Source: Rariglobus hedericola
GTDB taxonomy: Bacteria; Verrucomicrobiota; Verrucomicrobiia; Opitutales; Opitutaceae
NCBI RefSeq assembly: GCF_007559335.1
Contig: NZ_VMBG01000002.1
Span: 248,001 to 312,000 of the forward strand
Direction: 5' to 3'
DNA length: 64,000 nucleotides
The position numbers were made by a program, and so were the translations under genes. Shown piece after piece: positions 16,424-23,467 of this stretch (positions are counted from its first letter, which is position 1; every line of letters starts with the position of its first letter). A model generated the notes under the pieces. It saw only the letters and a list, made by a program, of their open reading frames with translations, did no database searches and had not been told where the DNA came from.

Positions 16424-17268
16424 TTGCCGAACTGCCCCTGCCACCCGGAAAAAACGGTCACCAGCCCGACGAAGATATTCCCGCAGCCAGCGATCCCTTG
16501 GACTACGTCAGTGTATCCCGCCTGAAGTCGTTTCTGGGATGCCGTCTACGGTTTTATTTCGAGAAGGTCATCGGCCTGCCCCGCCCGCTCAGCCCGAGTC
16601 TGCACTTCGGCCGGGCGGTCCATGCGGGGCTTCAGCACTACAACTTGGCCCGATGGCGGGCCGGTGACACATCGGAGCCGGCGGTGATCGCCGCCTACCA
16701 AAAGGCGTTCGATAACCCGGAGAAAGGCCAGGAGGTCACATTTGATTCGGCCGACGACAAAGCCGAGTTGCGCGCCAAGGGAGAGCCTCTGCTCAAGGCA
16801 TTCCTAGGGACGCAACTGGTCGCTCCGGACATCAAACCGGAGGGTGTTGAACTCAAGCTTCGGGCGGAACTCCCCGCGCTGGCGTTGCCACTTCTCGGAG
16901 TGATCGACCTCGTGAAGGCCGACCACTGCTCGGTGGACTACAAAACCATCGCGGCCACGCCGGACCTGAAACTGGAGACATGGCTGCATGACCTCCAGTT
17001 GACGGCCTACACGCTTCTCGTGGAGGAGGCGACGGGCGAGCGCTCACCGGGCAACGAACTCGTCTTCCTCGTGAAGACGAAGACGCCGAAGGCGATCGTC
17101 CATGCGGTGCCTCCGCCCAAGCAGGTGCAACGTGACCGGTTTGCCCGGCTCGTTGAGACCTACGCGACCGGGGTCGCCAACGAGGACTACTTCCCGTCAC
17201 CGGGACAGGCCTGCGCGTGGTGTTCCTATCGCTCGGAGTGTTCGGCGTGGAAAGGAGGTGCCCGTTGA
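16420..17268 (+). CDS. PD-(D/E)XK nuclease with Cas4/AddB-type iron-sulfur cysteines
   Basis: The 282-residue protein belongs to the RecB-like PDDEXK superfamily. After SVSRLKSFLGCRLRFYFEKV comes the GRAVHAGLQHY motif, then the catalytic core GVIDLV...SVDYKT, with the Asp of VID and the D-x-K of DYK as metal ligands. Four cysteines at 41, 265, 268 and 274 (FLGC, ACAWC, SEC) have the spacing of the 4Fe-4S cluster in Cas4 and AddB nucleases. It probably degrades or processes DNA ends with an exonuclease activity. Its neighbours are a clamp-like protein and a DUF932 protein, pointing to a mobile-element DNA metabolism role; there is no CRISPR array. Confidence 0.88.
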   Translation: MIAELPLPPGKNGHQPDEDIPAASDPLDYVSVSRLKSFLGCRLRFYFEKVIGLPRPLSPSLHFGRAVHAGLQHYNLARWRAGDTSEPAVIAAYQKAFDNPEKGQEVTFDSADDKAELRAKGEPLLKAFLGTQLVAPDIKPEGVELKLRAELPALALPLLGVIDLVKADHCSVDYKTIAATPDLKLETWLHDLQLTAYTLLVEEATGERSPGNELVFLVKTKTPKAIVHAVPPPKQVQRDRFARLVETYATGVANEDYFPSPGQACAWCSYRSECSAWKGGAR

Positions 17269-17459
17269 AGAAAACGCTTCTCCTTTGTTCGCTCAGTTGC
17301 TGCCTCCTCGCCCTCACCGGGTGCAACGAGACCCCGCCCCAAACGATCGACGCCCCGCAACTCGCCTCGGCCCTCAAATGGCTCGGCGTGTGCGGGGTGC
17401 TGTGCTCGTTGTGCGGAGCGCTCGGCCTCATCATCGCCAGTCGTAACCGGAGGAAGTGA
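17265..17459 (+). CDS. Small lipoprotein with one membrane helix
   Basis: Translation most likely starts at TTG 17265, placed 5 bp after the strong AAAGGAGGT site and overlapping the nuclease stop as TTGA. The 64-residue product has a lipobox LALTGC (Cys20) after a hydrophobic signal and a second hydrophobic segment (about residues 38-58) ending in RNRRK. It would be a lipid-anchored, membrane-spanning small protein. Alternative starts upstream (17217) lie inside the nuclease gene. The function is unknown. Confidence 0.65.
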   Translation: MKKTLLLCSLSCCLLALTGCNETPPQTIDAPQLASALKWLGVCGVLCSLCGALGLIIASRNRRK

Positions 17460-17460
17460 C

Positions 17461-17655
17461 ATGCCTGCCCTGATCCTCCGTTTCGTCGTGGTGGCAGTGC
17501 TCGCCTACATTGCCGGTTCAACCATCACGCCCCTCATCTGGGCGCAGACCATGACCCGGCAGGCCGAGCAAACCCTCAGCCCGTTCATGCTGCTTTCCGC
17601 CGGAGTCCTCCTCTTCGGAGTGGGTTACGTCGTGAAGCAGCTTTTTCACCGATGA
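17461..17655 (+). CDS. Small two-helix membrane protein
   Basis: The 64-residue product has two hydrophobic segments (about residues 3-25 and 42-58) with a short polar loop between them. It starts 2 bp after the lipoprotein stop and overlaps the next gene by 4 bp, so the three tiny membrane genes form one translational unit. Size and topology resemble phage holins, but no lysis enzyme is nearby. Confidence 0.6.
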   Translation: MPALILRFVVVAVLAYIAGSTITPLIWAQTMTRQAEQTLSPFMLLSAGVLLFGVGYVVKQLFHR

Positions 17656-17849
17656 AGATATTCCTCTTCCCGTGCCTCGGTGCGTTTGTCGCCGGGGTCT
17701 TCGTGGGCGCGGGACTGTGGTTTGCGCTGATCGTCTGCGCGGCCGTCGTGGTCGCGTGGCACTGCTGGCTCAACCCGTCTCCGCCTGACCGTTCGTCCGT
17801 CAAACATCTCACCCACTTCGGCCCCCGCCGTCGCGGCGGAGGCCACTGA
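17652..17849 (+). CDS. Small membrane protein with basic tail
   Basis: The 65-residue product has a long hydrophobic stretch (about residues 3-38, enough for two helices) and a basic, proline-rich C-terminus ending RRRGGGH. It is coupled to the preceding gene by an ATGA overlap. The function is unknown; it probably forms a membrane complex with its two neighbours. Confidence 0.55.
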   Translation: MKIFLFPCLGAFVAGVFVGAGLWFALIVCAAVVVAWHCWLNPSPPDRSSVKHLTHFGPRRRGGGH

Positions 17850-17867
17850 ACCCACAACCAACGCAAT

Positions 17868-17913
17868 CGCCGAAGCCCGTTATCCCGCGAGGGAGGCGGG
17901 CTTCGGCGTTTAA
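17868..17913 (+). terminator. Terminator between the membrane-gene cluster and the clamp-like gene
   Basis: A 12-bp perfect stem (CGCCGAAGCCCG at 17868-17879, complement at 17897-17908) is followed by TTTAATTAAA. It begins 19 bp after the last small membrane gene. The next gene starts 27 bp later without a Shine-Dalgarno sequence. Confidence 0.75.
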
Positions 17914-17934
17914 TTAAACCAACTCACGTCCGTC

Positions 17935-19461
17935 ATGATCATCTTTTCCAAAGAAACACTCCGCGAGGCTCTCAACGGCCTGCGCGTTCTTAAATTATCC
18001 AAGCAACACATCCCCTTCCTCCGGCAGGTGCTGGTATTCGGCTACGAGGAATTGATCGAGTTCGCCGGCACCGACCTCGACCAATACCTGCGCTACGAAG
18101 GTGTCGGCACGAGCACGGCGGCACTGCGCATCCTCGTTCCTTACGACTTACTCCACGATGTCGCGAAGAAAGCTGACGCCGACACCGATATCCAAATCCA
18201 AGGCGGCGACGCTCCGCTCATTCGGTATCACGCCAGCGGCGTGGCACTTGATGAGTCGTTTAATCCCGTCGCGTTGGCGGAGTTCCCCGCCGTGCCGATC
18301 TCCGACGGCGATCCCATCGCGCTCCCTGTCGGTGTGCTGGCAGCGATGAACGAAGCCCTCGGCTCCGCCAGCACCGATCCGACCCGACACATCCTGAACA
18401 GCGTCTATCTCGACGCCCATGCGGTCGTGGCGACGGATGGCCGGCAACTTTACCGGCGTAACAGCTTGGAGTTGGCCGTCCCCAAAGGTGCGGTTTTCCC
18501 AGCCAGCCCGGTGCCGGGAATTCTGCCGCACGACGAGGTTGCTCACCTCTGGCTCTGGCATCGTGACGAGCGTCCGTTCGCTCAGATCACGGTCGGTCGC
18601 TGGCGGTGGATCACCAAGTTGGTGGATGGGAATTTTCCCAACTACCAGCACGTGATTCCGAAGTTGGAGAACTACGGTGGCCTGGTGCGCATCAGCGAAC
18701 CCGATGCCATGCGCCTTCAGTCGGTGTTGCCAAAGTTGCCGGGCTATAAGGACAAAGACAGCAAGGTCGTCCTGAGCGTCACCGACAAAGGAGCCGTGAT
18801 CCGCACGGCGGCGAATCTGCCCAAGGTGCATGTGGCCTTGGACCGCAGTGAAGTCGTCAGCACGCCCTTCGGCGAGGTGGCGTTTAATTCCCGCTACCTC
18901 CTGAGCGCTCTGCAACGGGGGATGCGTGAACTACGCACGCGGGATCATGTGAGTCCGCTCATGATGACCGACGCCAACCGCATCCACCTCTGGATGCCGT
19001 TGCGTGATGCGGTCACGGCACCCGAACCGGCTGCTTCACCCGAAGCCGCCCCGTCTCCTTCCGACTCATCGGGCGAAAGCCCGGTGCCGGTCGTTCCCTC
19101 CGAACCTGCCGCGCAGGTCTCGGCCGTCAGTGAAACCAACGTCAGCGAAAACCAACCCATCAACACCACTACCATCATGGTCGCTCCATCCACCACCCAA
19201 CCCGTCAGTGAAACTCGCGAAGGCGGCAGCAAGCCCGTCGTCTCCGCTCCTCGTGTCGCCCTCCCGGAGACGCCCGTCTCGGCCGTCGATGCGGTCCAAG
19301 CCAAGCTCGGCAAAGTCCGGGATCTGCTCCGCGACCTCGGCAACGAGATCGGCGGTCTTCAGGGCCTCCTTCGCGAATCGACCCGCCAATACAAGGCGCT
19401 CGAACGCGATCACGAGTCGCTAAAGAAGAACATCCGCGCCCTCCGAGAAGTGCCGGTCTGA
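17935..19461 (+). CDS. Sliding-clamp (DnaN)-like protein with long C-terminal tail
   Basis: Residues 1 to about 360 resemble a bacterial beta clamp in size and landmarks: VVATDGRQLYRR (about 163-174), LVDGNFPNYQHVIP (about 228-241) and a final beta-rich segment HLWMP. Clamps are normally about 370 residues, but this protein has 508. The extra part is a Pro/Ser/Ala/Glu-rich linker (about 362-430) and a coiled coil (about 445-508, VQAKLGKVRDLLRDLGNEIG). It is unlikely to be the housekeeping DnaN, given its divergence and setting beside a PDDEXK nuclease and DUF932 protein. A processivity or recruitment factor for a mobile element is the best inference. No Shine-Dalgarno site is visible; ACTCAC precedes the start. 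Confidence 0.75.
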   Translation: MIIFSKETLREALNGLRVLKLSKQHIPFLRQVLVFGYEELIEFAGTDLDQYLRYEGVGTSTAALRILVPYDLLHDVAKKADADTDIQIQGGDAPLIRYHASGVALDESFNPVALAEFPAVPISDGDPIALPVGVLAAMNEALGSASTDPTRHILNSVYLDAHAVVATDGRQLYRRNSLELAVPKGAVFPASPVPGILPHDEVAHLWLWHRDERPFAQITVGRWRWITKLVDGNFPNYQHVIPKLENYGGLVRISEPDAMRLQSVLPKLPGYKDKDSKVVLSVTDKGAVIRTAANLPKVHVALDRSEVVSTPFGEVAFNSRYLLSALQRGMRELRTRDHVSPLMMTDANRIHLWMPLRDAVTAPEPAASPEAAPSPSDSSGESPVPVVPSEPAAQVSAVSETNVSENQPINTTTIMVAPSTTQPVSETREGGSKPVVSAPRVALPETPVSAVDAVQAKLGKVRDLLRDLGNEIGGLQGLLRESTRQYKALERDHESLKKNIRALREVPV

Positions 19462-19470
19462 TCCGAGGCC

Positions 19471-19695
19471 ATGTATAGCCCCGATATCAGCCAGCACAGT
19501 CCCTGCCTCTACCGTCTCGGACAACACTACGGTGTGCCGATGACGGTGCTGGCAGATCGCATGATCCGCTTCGGGTTGAAAAACCTGGAGCAGATCATGC
19601 CGGAGAAGCCGGTGGTCGAAGCATCGGTCATCGCTCTCGTTGCCGAGGACCAGTCTCCATATCGCCCGACCGCCATCCCTCGGAAATCCGCCTGA
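19471..19695 (+). CDS. Small unknown protein of the island module
   Basis: The 74-residue product starts 9 bp after the clamp-like stop, with GAGG in front. It begins MYSPDISQHSPCLYRLGQHYGVPMTVLADRMI and contains a predicted helical core without membrane segments. I do not recognise the family. Tight spacing to both neighbours indicates the same transcript. Confidence 0.5.
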   Translation: MYSPDISQHSPCLYRLGQHYGVPMTVLADRMIRFGLKNLEQIMPEKPVVEASVIALVAEDQSPYRPTAIPRKSA

Positions 19696-19698
19696 GCC

Positions 19699-19956
19699 AT
19701 GACGACTGCAAGTTATGGCCTGTGTGAAGCCGTGTCCGACCTCACGTCTCTGTTTATGACGCAAGCCAAGCTCCCGGCCAACAGCCGGGACACGTGCTCT
19801 CTCATCATCGACTGGGCCGACGAGTTTGACCGCAGACACGCCGAGACTGATTGGGCCGAGGTGGAGTATCTCGAAACCATCGACCGGTTCTTCTCCGAAA
19901 AATACCGCGCGTGGCTGGAGTCAGCCCCGGCGCGTTCCGTAAGAAACAACATTTAG
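19699..19956 (+). CDS. Small acidic helical protein, unknown
   Basis: The 85-residue product starts 3 bp after the previous stop. It is largely helical and acidic, with WADEFDRRHAETDWAEVEYLETIDRF in two adjoining stretches (about residues 39-64). There is no signal or membrane segment. The family is not recognised; a role with the clamp-like protein is suggested by gene order only. Confidence 0.5.
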   Translation: MTTASYGLCEAVSDLTSLFMTQAKLPANSRDTCSLIIDWADEFDRRHAETDWAEVEYLETIDRFFSEKYRAWLESAPARSVRNNI

Positions 19957-20025
19957 GCAAAACACCGTTGCAGGTCTTCGTTGACCTTCCGCTGTGCTCC
20001 ACCTGATTCAATCCAAGAAAAACAA

Positions 20026-20244
20026 GTGAAGTTCCAAGTATTCAACGCCACCGACGGCATCCCTGCCACACCCGGCTCTTTCACCACGATTGAGCGGGCT
20101 GAAAGATTCATTGTTGAGTTCCGTGCTCGGTTTGAAGCAAGCGGTTACCTTACGTCCTCATGCGAGCGTATCCCCGCTTCGGAGATCCGTCTGGAAATCA
20201 TTACTTCAGAATCCAAGAAAACCTCAAAGAAAGCGAAAGTTTGA
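20026..20244 (+). CDS. Small unknown protein
   Basis: The 72-residue product probably starts at GTG 20026, behind AAGAAAAA, giving VKFQVFNATDGIPATPGSF; the TTG at 19981 is a weaker choice. It has a short beta-strand/helix pattern with a central AERFIVEFRARFE helix and ends in a lysine-rich tail (SKKTSKKAKV). The family is not recognised. A small hairpin (20248-20265, GGCTCAT arms) follows the stop immediately. Confidence 0.45.
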   Translation: MKFQVFNATDGIPATPGSFTTIERAERFIVEFRARFEASGYLTSSCERIPASEIRLEIITSESKKTSKKAKV

Positions 20245-20360
20245 GGTGGCTCATAAGAATGAGCCGGTATGCCGCATAACATGGCACGCCTAAATCCGCG
20301 CGATCAAAGCTCGGCGCGTTCCGTCAGTCATAACGATTAGTTTAACCTCAGTTCACAGCA

Positions 20361-20407
20361 GACGAAGGCCGGTTTCTCCCACGCGGAGATCCGGCCTTCG
20401 TCGTTTT
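20361..20407 (+). terminator. Long hairpin terminator before the DUF932 gene
   Basis: A 12-bp stem (GACGAAGGCCGG at 20361-20372, complement at 20391-20402) with an inner five-bp stem (TCTCC/GGAGA) is followed by GTTTT. It could end the upstream operon. It also lies 19 bp in front of the DUF932 start, the same layout as at 17868. Confidence 0.75.
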
Positions 20408-20425
20408 CAAACCACTCACATCATC

Positions 20426-21166
20426 ATGAAAGCCTGCAATCTCGTCCTTCATTGCGGTGGCGCTTCCGTAGAGCGCTCCGCCGTCAAATCCGTTCCCACG
20501 CCCATTGCTACCCCCACGTGGTCGCCCATTCCGCACCTGCGGCTTGTCGAACAGGTGGAACGGTCGCTCCGTGCGTCTCACCTCGAAATCGTCAACCAGG
20601 CGCACGCCCTCAGTCACGGCGGCGACCGTTACTTCGGGTTGATCCAAGTCGAGGCCCGGCGCGGCAACAACGACTACGCCCTCGTGCTCGGTCTGCGTAA
20701 CAGTCACGACAAACGCTTCCCCGCCGGGCTGGTCGCCGGCGCCCAGGTGTTCGTGTGCGATAATCTCAGCTTCCATGGGGAAGTGCAGTTGTCGCGTAAG
20801 CACACCCGCTTCATCGGGCGCGATCTGCCCATGCTCACGCAACGGGCCATCGGCCAACTTCAGGATAAGTGGCAGCACCAGGAACAGCGCATCCAGAGCT
20901 ACCGCAGCCACGCCATCGACGACCGTGACGCTCATGACCTCATGGTGCGCGCGGTCGATGTCGGTGTGTGCCCGGTCACGGTCTTGCCCAAAGTTGTCCA
21001 AGAGTGGCGCGAGCCCACGCATGACGTGTTCCGTCAGCGCACCGTCTGGTCGCTCTTCAACGGCTTCACCGAAGCCCTGAAGGGAAACCTAGCATTGCTG
21101 CCGCCGCGCACACAGGCGCTCCACGCCCTCATGGACGGCTTCGTCGGTATTGCCGGGAGAAACTGA
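20426..21166 (+). CDS. DUF932-family phage/plasmid protein
   Basis: The 246-residue protein matches the DUF932 family found on phages and conjugative plasmids. Features include HGGDRYFGLIQVE, YALVLGLRNSHDKRFPAGL and GAQVFVCDNLSFHGEVQLSRKHT, a block typical of the family. The molecular role is not established. It closes the island module and has its own terminator. No Shine-Dalgarno is present; CACTCACATCATC precedes the ATG, as at the clamp-like gene. Confidence 0.85.
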   Translation: MKACNLVLHCGGASVERSAVKSVPTPIATPTWSPIPHLRLVEQVERSLRASHLEIVNQAHALSHGGDRYFGLIQVEARRGNNDYALVLGLRNSHDKRFPAGLVAGAQVFVCDNLSFHGEVQLSRKHTRFIGRDLPMLTQRAIGQLQDKWQHQEQRIQSYRSHAIDDRDAHDLMVRAVDVGVCPVTVLPKVVQEWREPTHDVFRQRTVWSLFNGFTEALKGNLALLPPRTQALHALMDGFVGIAGRN

Positions 21167-21171
21167 GAATG

Positions 21172-21198
21172 AAGGCCTTCTCGTGAGGGCCTTTTTTT
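21172..21198 (+). terminator. Rho-independent terminator after the DUF932 gene
   Basis: A nine-bp stem with one G-T pair (AAGGCCTTC at 21172-21180 against 21185-21193, loop TCGT) ends in a run of seven T. It starts 6 bp after the stop codon and cleanly separates the island module from the A+T-rich gene downstream. Confidence 0.92.
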
Positions 21199-21306
21199 AG
21201 CTATGCGTTGACCTGAAGGTGCGCGGTTTCGCGCACTTTGAATCTATATTGCCACCGAATTGTTACTCTGGTCTAGTCTGGATCTACCTAACTCCAAACC
21301 TATACT

Positions 21307-22755
21307 GTGCAAGGGTCACCCGCAGATTCAGTTCAGCTTACTTTAGAGAAGCGCAAGCGTGTTGATGAGGTTATCGAGTGGTTCATCAAATGGGAAATTC
21401 TGGTCAAACCCAATAAGGGCGATCAATTCCTGGAATCAATAAATGATAGAAGGGCGGACCATATTGATGTTCTGATGAATACTATTTCGCCCGTAAAGGC
21501 GATGGAGAGGACGGCTTCTTCAATATTGGAAATATTGGGAGGCACACAGCAGATAGATTCACTAACATTGGCGCACTTATTTGCAAGTATGACGGAAGTA
21601 ATGCGCCTAGCTTATTCGGAATACGGTGCAGACAAGGCCTTACTGGATCCTGTTTCTGAATTTCACAAGGCATCTCTGGAGGCATTTTTGAGTGAATGTT
21701 CTCCACAAGCCATTCCCGCATGCAAAGCAATTAAAGATGTTATGTTTTTCATGCAAACGCTTTGTCTGCATAATACTTCGATATATGTCATAGATCTACC
21801 TGTTGGAAATACTCTGTTCACGAAGCTCCTTTTCCGGCTGCTTGAAGATGGGGGTTTTAAGGTGAAATCTGTCCGGGCTGCACTTTCAAGGAATGACAGG
21901 AAAACCGTGGGAATTACTAGGGCGGAGGTTTTAGTGGACAATCTCCTGAGTGCGCAGCCGCAACCGAATGACGTTTTTATATATATAGACGAGTGGGTGA
22001 CTGGATCGAATTTTAATTCGATCTGTGAGGTTGTGAAGAAGGGGATTCCGAAGGAGTGCTTTTTTCTTCCTGTAGCACTACTAGCCGACAAAGCCTACAA
22101 GCACCCAAGGTTTGAATCCTTTAAGCGAGACCACGACAAAATTATTAAGAACTGGGGGGTGAATGGCGCTATGTTTAGGGTGGATATTCCTCCGCTCAAT
22201 ACTTTGACGCAAATGGAAGCTTATTTTTTTTGGGCTGATCAAGATCGACTCGCTGGCGTCAGAAAAATGCAGGTTCACGGGTCACTATTTAGTTCAATTG
22301 AAGAATCTACAATGCGCTTAAGTTTCGATAGGGAAGCATTGACTATCGCTGCTAATTTGGTCGCAGACCGCATCAGGAAGAAGTCTGAACACATTGACGT
22401 CGCTTTTCTGATTTCTCGTTATCCGGAGTGCTATCAGGATTTCATGGATTGCAAGGATGCGTTGCGTGAATGCGTGAACGAGGAGGAATTAGTTAAAAGA
22501 ACGAATTCCTTTGAATCGGAGCTTAGGGCTGTGATTGATGAGTATTCTAAAATTATAGATAAGCGACCTGCTAAACTGGCTATCGAGCTAGGGATGGCCT
22601 ACTCAATGCATCACGGAAGCTTAGATCCCTCCGATCGTTATTATTTTAAAAATCACGCCGCACGCGTGGAAGATCTTTCCGGGGAGATGGCCGTTACCCA
22701 CCAAATTGCTTTTGGATTTCTTTGGGACCTGCTGAATAAAAGTGGTCCAAACTAA
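21307..22755 (+). CDS. Orphan protein with phosphoribosyltransferase-like motif
   Basis: The 482-residue product starts at GTG 21307. Its base composition is clearly more A+T-rich than both flanks, suggesting separate recent transfer. Residues about 219-242 (DVFIYIDEWVTGSNFNSICE) have the hydrophobic-strand/acidic-pair/TG pattern of a PRPP-binding loop. An earlier strand-loop (IYVIDLPVGNTLFTKLL, about residues 159-175) and a lysine/arginine-rich strand fit a type I PRTase fold. The surrounding helices are unassigned. PRTase-like domains occur in several defence and stress gene clusters, and this gene lies between a mobile module and DISARM. The function is inferred only; it stands alone. Confidence 0.6.
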   Translation: MQGSPADSVQLTLEKRKRVDEVIEWFIKWEILVKPNKGDQFLESINDRRADHIDVLMNTISPVKAMERTASSILEILGGTQQIDSLTLAHLFASMTEVMRLAYSEYGADKALLDPVSEFHKASLEAFLSECSPQAIPACKAIKDVMFFMQTLCLHNTSIYVIDLPVGNTLFTKLLFRLLEDGGFKVKSVRAALSRNDRKTVGITRAEVLVDNLLSAQPQPNDVFIYIDEWVTGSNFNSICEVVKKGIPKECFFLPVALLADKAYKHPRFESFKRDHDKIIKNWGVNGAMFRVDIPPLNTLTQMEAYFFWADQDRLAGVRKMQVHGSLFSSIEESTMRLSFDREALTIAANLVADRIRKKSEHIDVAFLISRYPECYQDFMDCKDALRECVNEEELVKRTNSFESELRAVIDEYSKIIDKRPAKLAIELGMAYSMHHGSLDPSDRYYFKNHAARVEDLSGEMAVTHQIAFGFLWDLLNKSGPN

Positions 22756-23155
22756 CCCACTTATTTTTACACAATACTTAGACTTTCGCTTTCACCAGGT
22801 TTCTCGGTCAACGACTCAGGCAAATCTTAGATACATTTTATTTGTGGGAGATTCGTCGATCATAGTTTTGATGGGATCTATCATCCCTGATCCTGGTTCC
22901 TGATCATCGCGGCGGAATTGCTCGTGGACGAGCCGAGACTAAGTGTTCCAGTGGAACGATCTGCTTCCTCAACGCAATGGCGAACCCCTGTCTGGCATCC
23001 AAAGAGGCGCAGCTGATGCCGAGACTATACCTGGTGAGTGGTAGTGTTAGGTTTCGTTGGTTCGAAATTCGTCGCGTCGATAATTTTCATTGTAATGCAA
23101 ATTGGAAGACTCATACGTATGAGCTTTCCAATTCCATTTCAAAACGAGGACGAAC
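22756..23155. other. Intergenic leader region of the DISARM operon
   Basis: About 400 bp without a supportable gene separate the PRTase-like gene from the first gene of the operon. It should contain the operon promoter, but I could not pick a convincing -35/-10 pair. Its most striking element is the palindrome at 23100-23133, recorded separately. Confidence 0.5.
23100..23133. promoter_or_regulatory. 34-bp palindrome upstream of the DISARM operon
   Basis: Two 17-bp arms meet without a spacer: AATTGGAAGACTCATAC at 23100-23116 and its near-perfect complement at 23117-23133, mismatched only at two adjacent positions. The central 14 bp are a perfect dyad. It ends 22 bp before the first start codon. 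A dimeric repressor operator is the likeliest reading; a transcript hairpin is possible, although no T-run follows. Confidence 0.6.
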
Positions 23156-23467
23156 ATGGCCACAAAGCACATTCCAGCGTCCCATGTTATATCCCCAAAG
23201 GCTCATTGGGGATTGATCTCAATCTTGGACGACCAAGGGGCGGGGGAGACTGCAATCGCACTCGGCAAATGGGACCAGCATCCTGTTCTCGCAATGCGAT
23301 GGAACGGCCAACCTGATAATCCAATAGGAAACCCGCAATCAAGGGGTCTTCCTACTTGGTTCATACTCCCTGCCGGCGATTACTCGGAAGCCATCATAGG
23401 GCTGCTGCCTTCTGACAAGCAGGCCTTAGTTCGCAATTTCATTCCCAAACCTACGCGCTCATCATGA
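23156..23467 (+). CDS. Unknown 103-aa protein leading the DISARM operon
   Basis: The start at 23156 follows GAGGACGAAC. The product is a compact protein, with LISILDDQGAGETAIALGKW and LAMRWNGQPDNPIGNPQSRG suggesting beta strands, and no membrane segment. Its stop overlaps the start of the cytosine methyltransferase gene as ATGA, so it is made with the methyltransferase. I do not recognise the family. It could be a specificity or stability factor of the methyltransferase, or an unrelated operon leader. Confidence 0.65.
   Translation: MATKHIPASHVISPKAHWGLISILDDQGAGETAIALGKWDQHPVLAMRWNGQPDNPIGNPQSRGLPTWFILPAGDYSEAIIGLLPSDKQALVRNFIPKPTRSS

Noticed and set aside
16420-17268. CRISPR Cas4
   Set aside because: The fold and cysteines fit, but there is no cas1/cas2 or array; a general PDDEXK nuclease is the safer name.
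17935-19461. Housekeeping dnaN
   Set aside because: It is far longer than DnaN, divergent, and lies in an accessory module rather than near dnaA, recF or gyrB.
15381-21300. Attachment-site repeat of the tRNA-Glu 3' end
   Set aside because: I looked for the GGTTCGAATCC end downstream and found no copy in the window.
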